Source: Actinomycetota bacterium (lineage in GTDB: Bacteria; Acidobacteriota; Blastocatellia; Chloracidobacteriales; Chloracidobacteriaceae). Taken from it: 7,197 nucleotides of DNA. The stretch's first letter is position 1; the number at the start of each line of letters is the position of its first letter. The DNA lies in contig JAAFHI010000155.1 of NCBI GenBank assembly GCA_013298335.1, positions 1 through 7,197 of the forward strand, written 5' to 3'. The position numbers were made by a program, and so were the translations under genes. Below are positions 1-6,323 of the stretch, piece after piece. The notes under the pieces are model-generated. The model saw only the letters and a list, made by a program, of their open reading frames with translations, was not told the origin of the DNA and did not search any database.

Positions 1-2139
1 ATTGCGCGGTCGCTGTGTGAATTGAGTGAAATCAAGTCCCTTGCCCACGATGGAGAACCGGCGCTCGTTCTGGCTGAAAAAGCATTGCGCGCGTTCCGGG
101 ACATCGGGTCCAGAAAAGGAGAAGCTCTGGCCCTGCGCGTTCTGGCCGACGTGCATGTTGTACGGATCACCCTGGACCCTACCCTTAACCCCCTTAAAAT
201 AATGGATATCTCCATTGGTCTGAATCGACAGGCGATCGAGATTTTCAGGGAGTTGGGAATGACCGTCCAGGAGGCGGTAGCCCTGAATGGTCTCGGCGTA
301 AACTATCAAATGAAATATGACCCCGATCAGGCCAGGGAAATTCATCAGCGGGCCATCGAGCTCATACAAGGGACCGAGTTCACCAATAAGCAACTTGCCT
401 TCATTGCCAATCTGGCAACGCTGGAGTCGGATGAAGGAAATCATGAAACCGCGCTCGCCGAAATCCGGAAAGCGGTCGCGATGGTCGAATCGGCGCGGGA
501 CAGACTGGGAGATACATCGAGTCGGACGGCATTTTCGAACAACACCATTCAACGTGTCTACGAAGCCTACACGTTGGTTTACAGGACGTACCAACGAGCA
601 CATAGACGCCATCCGGAGTTGGGCTACAACGTCCGCGCGCTCGAAGTCATGGAGCGCGGGCGTGCCCGAACGCTGGTCGAATTGTTGAATTCGAGAAAAC
701 AGGTGATCCGGGAAGGGCTTGACCGGCGACTCCTTGACCGTGTGGAAAAAGCCCGGAAGGTGCTCGATGAAAAGAGTCAGGCACTGGGACGCGGGGAGAA
801 CGACCCGTCCCGTACCAGACAACTGAAAGTCGAGTACGACCTGGCCCTGGCCGATTTCGAAGCCGCCAATCAGGAACTGGAAAAAAGTAACCCCCGCTAT
901 GAACAAATGGCGAATCCCAAGCCGTTAACCCTGCCGGAAATTCAAAAACTGCTCGATCCGGATATGATCCTGCTGGCCTATGACGTCCAGGAAACCACCC
1001 TTTTTACATGGGTTGTGACGCCAACCGGAATGGAGACCTTCCGGGGTATGGGAAGAGTTTACGTCGAACGGTTCACCCGCCAATTTTATGACGGGATCAC
1101 GGCCCGCAGTCGCTCGGTCAAGTTCGAGACGCCCGAAAAACAGGCGGAACGGATTGCCGAGGCGGACAAGGAACTTGAGAAAGCTTCATGGGTCCTTTCC
1201 AACCAGCTTCTGGGTGGTGTCGGGAAACGGCTGATCGGCAAACGGGTGGTTTTCATCCCGGACGAGATTCTGCATTACATCCCATTTGGTGCGCTGACCC
1301 TTCCGGGGACGGACCAATATCTCGCCACTCAGTGCGAGATCACGTTGTTGCCGTCCATTGGGACCCTTGCGGCCATCCGGCAGAATACGGACGGACGGGC
1401 ACCCGCGGCAAAAACGGTCGCGGTGTGGGCCGACCCGGTTTTTGCCCAAAATGACCTTCGGGTCAAATCGTGGAAAGACCGAACACTTCCCGATTCGGTC
1501 GAAACCGATGCCCGGCGGTCGGCAACCGATGTCGATGGAGCTGACCGCTCCTGGCCACTCAAGCGCCTGCCCGGCAGCCGGAAAGAAGCGGAAGCGATTG
1601 CCGCGCTGGTCCCCCCGAATCAGTGCCGGATCGAACTGGACTTCAACGCCAGTCGCCAGAACGTTTTGAAGGAAGATCTGGGGCAATATCGCTTTCTCCA
1701 TTTCGCCACCCACGGCTTTATCAACAATATCCGTCCGGAACTCTCCGGTCTGGCGCTCTCGATGGTGAACCGGAAAGGAGAGCCGTCCGACGGTTTCCTG
1801 CATGCGTCTGATGTCTTCGGCCTGAAACTCCCGGTCGAGATGGTCGTGTTGAGCGGTTGTCGTACCGGATTGGGTCAGGTCAATGCGAACGAAGGAATGA
1901 TCGGAATGACCAGAGCCTTCATGTACGCCGGGGCGTCGCGCGTGATGGTCAGCCTGTGGTCGGTGCCGGACGAATCGACCTCGGTGCTGATGGCCGAGAC
2001 CTACCGGAGCATGCTCGGCAAGGAAAAACTCCGTCCTTCCGCGGCGCTGCGTGAAGCGCAGGTGAAGATGATGAAAGACAAACGCTGGTCGGCTCCGTTT
2101 TACTGGGCCTCTTTCGTTATCCAGGGCGAACCGAGATAA
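1..2139 (+). CDS. TPR repeat protein with C-terminal CHAT (caspase-like) protease domain, 5'-partial
   Basis: The reading frame is open from the first base of the window (no in-frame stop before 2137-2139 TAA), so the N-terminus lies upstream; the TTG at 22 is only the first start-like codon. Residues are numbered from codon 1. TPR-like helices fill about residues 20-165 (for example ALVLAEKALRAF, LNRQAIEIFRELG, ETALAEIRKAVAM). The segment ALEVMERGRARTLVELL (about 213-229) is the helix that usually precedes CHAT domains, followed by a charged, probably coiled-coil region (about 240-305). The CHAT fold covers about 320-712. Its catalytic pair is visible: His571 in HFATHG and Cys620 in LSGCRTG, followed by a conserved GASRVMVSLWSVPDE block. 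CHAT proteins are caspase-clan (C14-related) cysteine proteases. Known members include separase relatives, Csx29 of type III-E CRISPR and activators of bacterial gasdermins. The substrate here is unknown. Whether it is exported cannot be judged without the N-terminus. It probably shares a transcript with the next gene, 65 bp away. Family assignment is secure; function is inferred. Confidence 0.93.
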   Translation: MARSLCELSEIKSLAHDGEPALVLAEKALRAFRDIGSRKGEALALRVLADVHVVRITLDPTLNPLKIMDISIGLNRQAIEIFRELGMTVQEAVALNGLGVNYQMKYDPDQAREIHQRAIELIQGTEFTNKQLAFIANLATLESDEGNHETALAEIRKAVAMVESARDRLGDTSSRTAFSNNTIQRVYEAYTLVYRTYQRAHRRHPELGYNVRALEVMERGRARTLVELLNSRKQVIREGLDRRLLDRVEKARKVLDEKSQALGRGENDPSRTRQLKVEYDLALADFEAANQELEKSNPRYEQMANPKPLTLPEIQKLLDPDMILLAYDVQETTLFTWVVTPTGMETFRGMGRVYVERFTRQFYDGITARSRSVKFETPEKQAERIAEADKELEKASWVLSNQLLGGVGKRLIGKRVVFIPDEILHYIPFGALTLPGTDQYLATQCEITLLPSIGTLAAIRQNTDGRAPAAKTVAVWADPVFAQNDLRVKSWKDRTLPDSVETDARRSATDVDGADRSWPLKRLPGSRKEAEAIAALVPPNQCRIELDFNASRQNVLKEDLGQYRFLHFATHGFINNIRPELSGLALSMVNRKGEPSDGFLHASDVFGLKLPVEMVVLSGCRTGLGQVNANEGMIGMTRAFMYAGASRVMVSLWSVPDESTSVLMAETYRSMLGKEKLRPSAALREAQVKMMKDKRWSAPFYWASFVIQGEPR

Positions 2140-2143
2140 AAAA

Positions 2144-2188
2144 GAACGGTTCACCTCCTGGCGCTCGTTCCAACGGGCTGAACAGTTC
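2144..2188. repeat. Pair of GAACnGTTC palindromes between the CHAT and SUMF1-like genes
   Basis: GAACGGTTC (2144-2152) and GAACAGTTC (2180-2188) are two 9-bp palindromes with centres 36 bp apart in the 65-bp gap. They could be paired operator half-sites. As RNA they could pair with each other (8 of 9 positions) around a 27-nt loop. GAACGGTTCACC also occurs inside the upstream coding region at 1066-1077, which lowers the specificity of the word. No recognisable sigma-70 promoter accompanies them. Confidence 0.3.
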
Positions 2189-2204
2189 CCAAAATGACAT
2201 TCAA

Positions 2205-3128
2205 ATGAAAACCGCCATGAACCATTTCACGAAACGGAGTCGCGCCGGACTGCTCCTGGCCTCGATTTTTCTTTTGACCGCCATGCCGCTCGTTGGTCAG
2301 GAACCCGCGAAACCGAACCCCTCGGTGACGCCCGCGCCACCATTGGAGAAGGCGATTTCGCCGGAGATCGGACCGGGCCAGAAAGTGGAAATGGTCCTGA
2401 TCGAGGCCGGGACCTTCACGATGGGAGCGACCGAAAGCGATGCTCGAAAGTCATTCGCCGATTATCTGGCTTTGTGGAAGGACCGCAGAGATTCACCCGA
2501 ACCCCAGTTGGAATCGTTTCTCTCCCAAACGCCACAACATCGGGTCACGCTTTCAAAGCCTTTCTTCATGGGACGATATGAGGTGACGCAGGCACAATGG
2601 GAGTCTGTCATGGGAGTGAACCCAAGCTTTGACACGGGTGATTCGCTTCCGGTGGAGGAGGTGTCCTGGAAGAATTGCGTCGATTTCTGCCGCCGGTTAA
2701 ACACGCAATCCGATGATGGATGGGAATACCGCTTGCCGACGGAAGCGGAATGGGAATACGCCTGCCGCGCGGGGGTAACCGGTGACGATGCCTTGGGCGA
2801 TATCGACGAAATGGGGTGGTACGTCGGAAATTCGGAGGGGAGTTGTCATCCGGTCGGTCTAAAAAGGCCGAATGCGTGGGGCTTGTATGACATGCGGGGA
2901 AACCTGTGGGAGTGGTGTTCGGACTGGTTTGGCGAATATTCAAGCCAGGCCACAACCGACCCGACGGGACCATCGTCAGGCTCGTGCCATGTCGCTCGCG
3001 GCGGGAGTTATCAAGAACCTGCGGTGTTGTGCCGGGCGGCGATTCGCGGCTTCCAACCGTACGGTTACCGGCACCACGGCCTCGGTTTCCGCCTCGTGAA
3101 GGCACGAAAAGAACCAAAGGAAAGGTAG
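2205..3128 (+). CDS. Exported SUMF1/FGE-sulfatase-fold protein, lacking one FGE catalytic cysteine
   Basis: This 307-residue protein has a classical Sec signal: a basic start (KRSRAG, 11-15), hydrophobic core LLLASIFLLTAMPLV (16-30) and probable cleavage near residue 32. There is no lipobox cysteine, so it should be periplasmic or secreted. A Pro-rich linker (36-55) leads into the formylglycine-generating-enzyme (C-type-lectin-like) domain. Hallmarks in order are GTFTMG (69-74), GRYEVTQAQWESVMG (123-137), PVEEVSWKNCVDFCRRLN (149-166), YRLPTEAEWEYACRAG (175-190), MRGNLWEWCSDWF (230-242), RGGSY (265-269) and GLGFRLV (292-298). Alignment by eye to human FGE puts Glu271 at Cys336 and Cys276 at Cys341, so formylglycine-generating activity is unlikely. 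Most members of the wider family share this pattern and act as binding or unrelated modifying domains. A charged insertion (about 79-108) separates the first two motifs. No good Shine-Dalgarno sequence precedes ATG 2205 or the alternative ATG 2217; the former keeps the full basic n-region. Likely co-transcribed with the CHAT gene. Confidence 0.9.
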   Translation: MKTAMNHFTKRSRAGLLLASIFLLTAMPLVGQEPAKPNPSVTPAPPLEKAISPEIGPGQKVEMVLIEAGTFTMGATESDARKSFADYLALWKDRRDSPEPQLESFLSQTPQHRVTLSKPFFMGRYEVTQAQWESVMGVNPSFDTGDSLPVEEVSWKNCVDFCRRLNTQSDDGWEYRLPTEAEWEYACRAGVTGDDALGDIDEMGWYVGNSEGSCHPVGLKRPNAWGLYDMRGNLWEWCSDWFGEYSSQATTDPTGPSSGSCHVARGGSYQEPAVLCRAAIRGFQPYGYRHHGLGFRLVKARKEPKER

Positions 3129-3365
3129 ACTGTTCAGCCCGGTATTTGCGCCTGTCCTGGACGGCAGAGCGAACGGCGGCAGCGGAACAGCTCCGATAAA
3201 AACCGGTTTTGTAGAAAAAAACCGATTTTTTCGGCATTCCGGGGGATTTTTTACAAAAGTGACACGGACAAACCCCGGACCCGGACGTATTTTCTTTGGG
3301 AATCGTTCAGAAGGCTTGTTATTGTCGGCTTCGTTTATGGATTCGGAGTCAAGAAAAACAAGAAC
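3129..3365. other. 237-bp intergenic gap, no clear promoter
   Basis: The gap separates the SUMF1-like gene from the sigma-like membrane protein gene. It contains an AT-rich imperfect hairpin (3193-3234, listed separately), a T-run at 3247-3252 and the stretch AAAAGTGACACGGACAAACC. I looked for a -35/-10 pair and found only poorly spaced candidates: GTGACA at 3259 with TATTTT at 3288 (23-bp spacer), and TTGTTA at 3316 with TATGGA at 3336 (14-bp spacer). The promoter of the downstream gene is therefore unassigned. The gap has no stop codon in the frame shared by the two flanking genes, but its codon composition does not look like coding sequence. Confidence 0.5.
3193..3234 (+). terminator. AT-rich imperfect hairpin downstream of the SUMF1-like gene, possible terminator
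   Basis: The left arm (3193-3210, CCGATAAAAACCGGTTTT) pairs with the right arm (3218-3234, AAAACCGATTTTTTCGG), with one bulged T and one mismatch, around the loop GTAGAAA. The left arm itself contains a perfect 12-bp palindrome, AAAACCGGTTTT (3199-3210). A T-run follows at 3247-3252 but is separated from the stem by GC-rich sequence, so this is not a textbook intrinsic terminator. It lies 64 bp after the stop codon and could end the CHAT/SUMF1-like transcript or serve as a protein-binding site upstream of the next gene. Confidence 0.35.
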
Positions 3366-5402
3366 ATGACCGGTCAAGCCCCTACTGTCCTGGATGACTG
3401 GCTGGAAACAGCCTTTCAAACCGCCTTTTTTATCCTCGACGATCGCGAACAGGCGCTGCGGGTCGTCACCAATGCCGCGGCGAGACTCGAAGTGGCCGCC
3501 GCCACGCAGGGAAAGCGACTCTACTATCGCCCCAAAGCCGACACCGCCGCCGGCACGTCACGGAGCAAGGTCGTCCTCGATGAGGCGCATCTCTTCCAGC
3601 GGCTGGTCTTTATTGAAGCCGAACCGTTTGAACGAAAGAAGGAAATCCAGTTTTACGATCATCCCGAACACCATGAACGGATGGTCGTCCATTTCATCAA
3701 GCACCTGATCCAGTCGGCGCTGAAACGAAATTCCTTCTATGTCACGCTGGGTCTGTGCCGGTTGCTGTACGGTTACACCACGCCGGAAACGATGGCCATT
3801 TACGGACGGCTGGTGCCGGATGAAAACGAGGCGAAGGACGACCACTACTACCGGTCGCGCAAAGGCAAACTGATCGGCGAGCTTCAGGAACGCTTCGGAG
3901 AGATGATCGAAGTCGTTCAGGGCGCGCACGGCGAACGGAAAATCAGGTCGGTGGAAGACCCGACGCCCTTCACGACACTGGTGCGGAATTCCCTCGGCAT
4001 CTTGTCGCTGTGGGAAATAGCGGGAACCCCCGGCGAGGCGGGGCGTCCGACGGTCCAATCGGACGGAAACCGGAAAGGAATCTCGTTCACAACCGAAATC
4101 GAACGAATTCAAACCATCACCCACCCCGATGCCAGTCATCGGTTCATCACCGGCCTGGGATTTGCCCCCCCGGCGGAAAAACTTGAAATCCCGTCTTTCA
4201 GACTTCCTCCAATGAAGAAAAACGCCCAATCCAATCCTCACGGTCCCTCGCTCCCGTCGCTGTCGGAAGCGGATATGCGGGCCCTGAAGTCGGATGTGGC
4301 GTCCCGTTCCGAGCGCCGCCGCAGTGCCCCGCCCGATTCGTTTTCGGTCCGGGTGGACGGCATCGAATATGCCCGGTTCAACCCGGTGACCGCTTCCAAC
4401 GTTTCGTTCGACGTCGATGAGGACGCCGAAATCGTCGATATCGTTTCGGAAACCGGCGGGTTCGAACTCACCCTGGCCTCGATGTTTCTGAAACGCGACC
4501 GGTCGGGAGAGCTTTTCCTGCCGGATCAGGCGTCGGTCACCCTTGAAGGCGGGCAGCGGATTTCGTTCGTCTGCGAGCCGAAACAGGGCGTTTCGGATGT
4601 TTCCCCGTCGGCAACCGTCCAGGTGCAATACGCCGAGACCGCTCCCGGAAGAGTCCTCGGGCTTTCGGTCCAAAAAGCCGGGCGGAGAATTTTTCCCGCT
4701 TCCCTGGCCGGGTGGCGGCTGAATCCGACCATTGCCATTCCCGGATTGGCGACGCTGCTCCTCGCCGCCAGCGCGGGTGCAATTGTCGTCATCAGAAACA
4801 GCGGGCCGTTCGGCGAACCCCAGAAAGTCGCCACCGCGAAGGACCCCATTGAGAAACCCACGCCTCCTCCGGTAATTGATAAACCGGAGGTCGATAAACC
4901 CGGTCCCGAAAATGGAGCTGATCCTCTCGTAAAGCCGAACCGCAAGGCCCCGGAATACCGTCCACGCCAGAGAGCCACCAAACCTCCACTGGTCGAGGAA
5001 CTACGCGGCGAGTCCCTGAACGTCAGCGAGCTTCGCGAAGTAAAATCCATCTTTATTGAAATTGCCGGGCCGAACCCCGACTTCAACCAGCTTCTCCTTC
5101 CGGTTTTGAAGGCCGGATTTGAAGGAAACGGGAAAGTCACGGTTTCGGAACAAAAAGACGACGCGGATGCCCTCATGGAAGTGCGGGTCGGGAAGGATTC
5201 GCCCGCGACGCGTCCCGCACCCCCTTCAACCGAAGATCAGAACCGGCCTACATCAATCTTCGTCCGACTGTTGAACGGTCGGGGGCAAATCATCTGGACG
5301 GGTTCGAACGGCGGAAAATTCATCGGAACGCCCGCCGAGATTTCCCGAAAAATTGCCTCGGAACTCGCGTCCAGCATCGAAAAAGCCCAGGCCAAATCCT
5401 GA
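3366..5402 (+). CDS. Single-pass membrane protein with sigma-factor-like N-terminus and extracytoplasmic C-terminal domain
   Basis: I do not recognise a named family for this 678-residue protein. Residues 10-45 (LDDWLETAFQTAFFILDDRE onward) resemble the start of ECF sigma region 2. Residues about 108-178, with LGLCRLLYGYTTPETMAIYG then DDHYYRSRKGKLIGELQERF, read like a region-4 helix-turn-helix with the basic helix seen in sigma factors. This is a by-eye inference. A linker (about 225-320) leads to a beta-rich domain (about 325-430; SVRVDGIEYARF, VSFDVDEDAEIVDIV). One clear membrane span follows at about 456-476 (IAIPGLATLLLAASAGAIVVI). Flanking charge suggests an N-in, C-out topology. Outside the membrane is a Pro-rich linker with DKP repeats (about 495-545), then a compact alpha/beta domain (about 550-675; SIFIEIAG, ADALMEVRV, GQIIWTGSNGG and a C-terminal helix) loosely like small periplasmic lipoprotein-type domains. 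The architecture suggests a membrane-tethered regulator carrying a signal across the membrane. ATG 3366 is the only in-frame ATG/GTG/TTG codon in the gap; a GGAG lies too far upstream (17 nt) to be a normal RBS. Confidence 0.8.
   Translation: MTGQAPTVLDDWLETAFQTAFFILDDREQALRVVTNAAARLEVAAATQGKRLYYRPKADTAAGTSRSKVVLDEAHLFQRLVFIEAEPFERKKEIQFYDHPEHHERMVVHFIKHLIQSALKRNSFYVTLGLCRLLYGYTTPETMAIYGRLVPDENEAKDDHYYRSRKGKLIGELQERFGEMIEVVQGAHGERKIRSVEDPTPFTTLVRNSLGILSLWEIAGTPGEAGRPTVQSDGNRKGISFTTEIERIQTITHPDASHRFITGLGFAPPAEKLEIPSFRLPPMKKNAQSNPHGPSLPSLSEADMRALKSDVASRSERRRSAPPDSFSVRVDGIEYARFNPVTASNVSFDVDEDAEIVDIVSETGGFELTLASMFLKRDRSGELFLPDQASVTLEGGQRISFVCEPKQGVSDVSPSATVQVQYAETAPGRVLGLSVQKAGRRIFPASLAGWRLNPTIAIPGLATLLLAASAGAIVVIRNSGPFGEPQKVATAKDPIEKPTPPPVIDKPEVDKPGPENGADPLVKPNRKAPEYRPRQRATKPPLVEELRGESLNVSELREVKSIFIEIAGPNPDFNQLLLPVLKAGFEGNGKVTVSEQKDDADALMEVRVGKDSPATRPAPPSTEDQNRPTSIFVRLLNGRGQIIWTGSNGGKFIGTPAEISRKIASELASSIEKAQAKS
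3367..3376. repeat. 10-bp palindrome TGACCGGTCA on the start codon of the sigma-like membrane protein gene
   Basis: TGACCGGTCA is a perfect palindrome that begins at the second base of the ATG start codon (3366-3368). The same 10-mer recurs at 5400-5409, on the stop codon of the same gene. A bound protein here could block translation initiation or transcription, but TGACCGG is a common word in this window (for example at 719 and 5636), so coincidence is possible. Confidence 0.4.
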
Positions 5403-5410
5403 CCGGTCAG
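5399..5410. repeat. 12-bp palindrome CTGACCGGTCAG containing both convergent stop codons
   Basis: CTGACCGGTCAG is perfectly self-complementary. The plus-strand gene stops with TGA at 5400-5402 and the minus-strand hydrolase gene stops with TGA at 5409-5407, leaving 4 bp between them. No T-run flanks it, so it is not a standard bidirectional terminator. I see no other terminator between the two convergent genes, so their transcripts may overlap at the 3' ends. Confidence 0.5.
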
Positions 5411-6306
5411 CGCAAATGTTCGTTCAGGAACACGCCGACGCGGTCGACCGCCTCCGACGCCTCGGCAACCTGACCGGCGAACATCTGCCAGACGTGCCAC
5501 ATGCCCTCCCAGACCTCAAGTGACACCACACCCCCGGCGGCGCGGGCGCGTTCGGCCACCACCAGCGAATCCCCCAGAAGAATCTCGTTCCCGCCAACCT
5601 GAATCAGCAGCGGCGGGAATTCCTGAAAATCGCCGTTGACCGGCGACAGACCCGGGTGCAGCAGATCTGCGCCACCGGCATAGTGTAATGCGCTGACCGC
5701 CAACTGGTCCGGGGTCGGAAAAAACGGGTCATCGGAACCGAGCCGGGAAACCGTTTCGTGCGAAAGCGTCAGATCGGCCCACGGTGACAGGCAGGCCACC
5801 GCCCCCGGCACATCCCGTCCTTCACGGCGCAGTTTCTGGACCAGCGCCAGCGAGAGCCCGCCGCCCGCGGAATCACCCGCGACGGCGATCTGTTCCGGAT
5901 GAAACCCCGCCCCGTCCAGAAATTCGAAGGCCGCCGCGGCATCTTCAATCGCCGCCGGGAACGGGTGTTCGGGTGCAAGTCGGTAATCAATCAACAGTAC
6001 CGGCATTTCGGCGGCGTACCCGATGCGGGCGGCCAGCGCGCGGTGGGTCGCGCAGCTTCCCCGGGTGTAGGCCCCGCCATGAAGATAAAGGATGACCCGG
6101 TCCGGCTGCACTGCCTCCGGCCTCAGCCACTCGGCGTATCGTCCGCCGACCGACGTTTCTTCCACCGCGACCTGTTTCGGCATCGGAAACCGGCGGCACA
6201 ACCGTTCAAGTCCGGCGCGGAGTTCCTCAAGCGAGGCATTCGGATCGGTTCGCGCCATCACGAACTTGATGAGCCGGTACATTATTCTGGCCTTAAATGA
6301 TGCCAT
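5407..6306 (-). CDS. HSL-family alpha/beta hydrolase (esterase/lipase)
   Basis: This 299-residue protein has the usual length and motifs of the bacterial hormone-sensitive-lipase family (alpha/beta hydrolase fold 3). HGGAY (76-80) forms the oxyanion hole. GDSAGG (144-149) contains the nucleophile Ser146. His271 in the segment GMWHVWQ is the triad histidine. YRLAPEHPFPAA (108-119) and SPWADL (174-179) are further family signatures. The acid position reads GGNEILLGD (238-246) rather than DPLRD; Glu241 or Asp246 is the likely acid. Such enzymes hydrolyse short- to medium-chain carboxylic esters in the cytoplasm; the natural substrate cannot be read from sequence. There is no signal peptide. ATG 6306 has a plausible RBS, GGAAAG (6319-6314), 7 nt upstream. 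It is the downstream gene of a two-gene operon, 17 bp after the AlkZ-related gene. Assignment to the family is secure; physiological role is unknown. Confidence 0.93.
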   Translation of the reverse strand: MASFKARIMYRLIKFVMARTDPNASLEELRAGLERLCRRFPMPKQVAVEETSVGGRYAEWLRPEAVQPDRVILYLHGGAYTRGSCATHRALAARIGYAAEMPVLLIDYRLAPEHPFPAAIEDAAAAFEFLDGAGFHPEQIAVAGDSAGGGLSLALVQKLRREGRDVPGAVACLSPWADLTLSHETVSRLGSDDPFFPTPDQLAVSALHYAGGADLLHPGLSPVNGDFQEFPPLLIQVGGNEILLGDSLVVAERARAAGGVVSLEVWEGMWHVWQMFAGQVAEASEAVDRVGVFLNEHLR

Positions 6307-6323
6307 TTGAAGACTTTCCGGCC

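Noticed and set aside
1..2139. Type III-E CRISPR (Csx29-like) context for the TPR-CHAT gene
   Set aside because: No CRISPR repeats or Cas genes are present, and TPR-CHAT proteins are widespread outside CRISPR loci.
1186..2154. Long antisense frame (322 codons) opposite the CHAT domain, beginning beside a GGAGG-like sequence
   Set aside because: It lies wholly opposite a clear CHAT domain, and its translation is rich in Arg, His and Gly with no family resemblance; it reflects GC-rich codon usage on the sense strand.
2980..3128. C-terminus of the SUMF1-like gene as a diversity-generating retroelement variable region
   Set aside because: The C-type-lectin fold ending in GFRLV is typical of such targets, but there is no reverse transcriptase, no template repeat in the following 240 bp, and no excess of AAC-derived codons.
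2608..3419. Minus-strand frames across the 3129-3365 gap
   Set aside because: They are mostly opposite the SUMF1-like gene, are rich in Arg, Pro and Ser, and show no domain; no RBS or promoter supports them.
3558..4673. Antisense frame of 371 codons opposite the sigma-like membrane protein gene
   Set aside because: It mirrors the sense coding frame, has no recognisable motif and is low in hydrophobic core patterns; the sense protein is well organised over the same stretch.
3366..5402. Gasdermin-like pore protein as a partner of the CHAT protease
   Set aside because: The protein is far longer than bacterial gasdermins (about 250-300 residues), has one central membrane span and shows a sigma-like N-terminus; no gasdermin-like gene is visible in the window.
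5784..6300. Plus-strand frames opposite the alpha/beta hydrolase
   Set aside because: The minus strand carries the complete HGGAY, GDSAGG and His motifs; the opposite frames are Arg/Pro-rich reflections.
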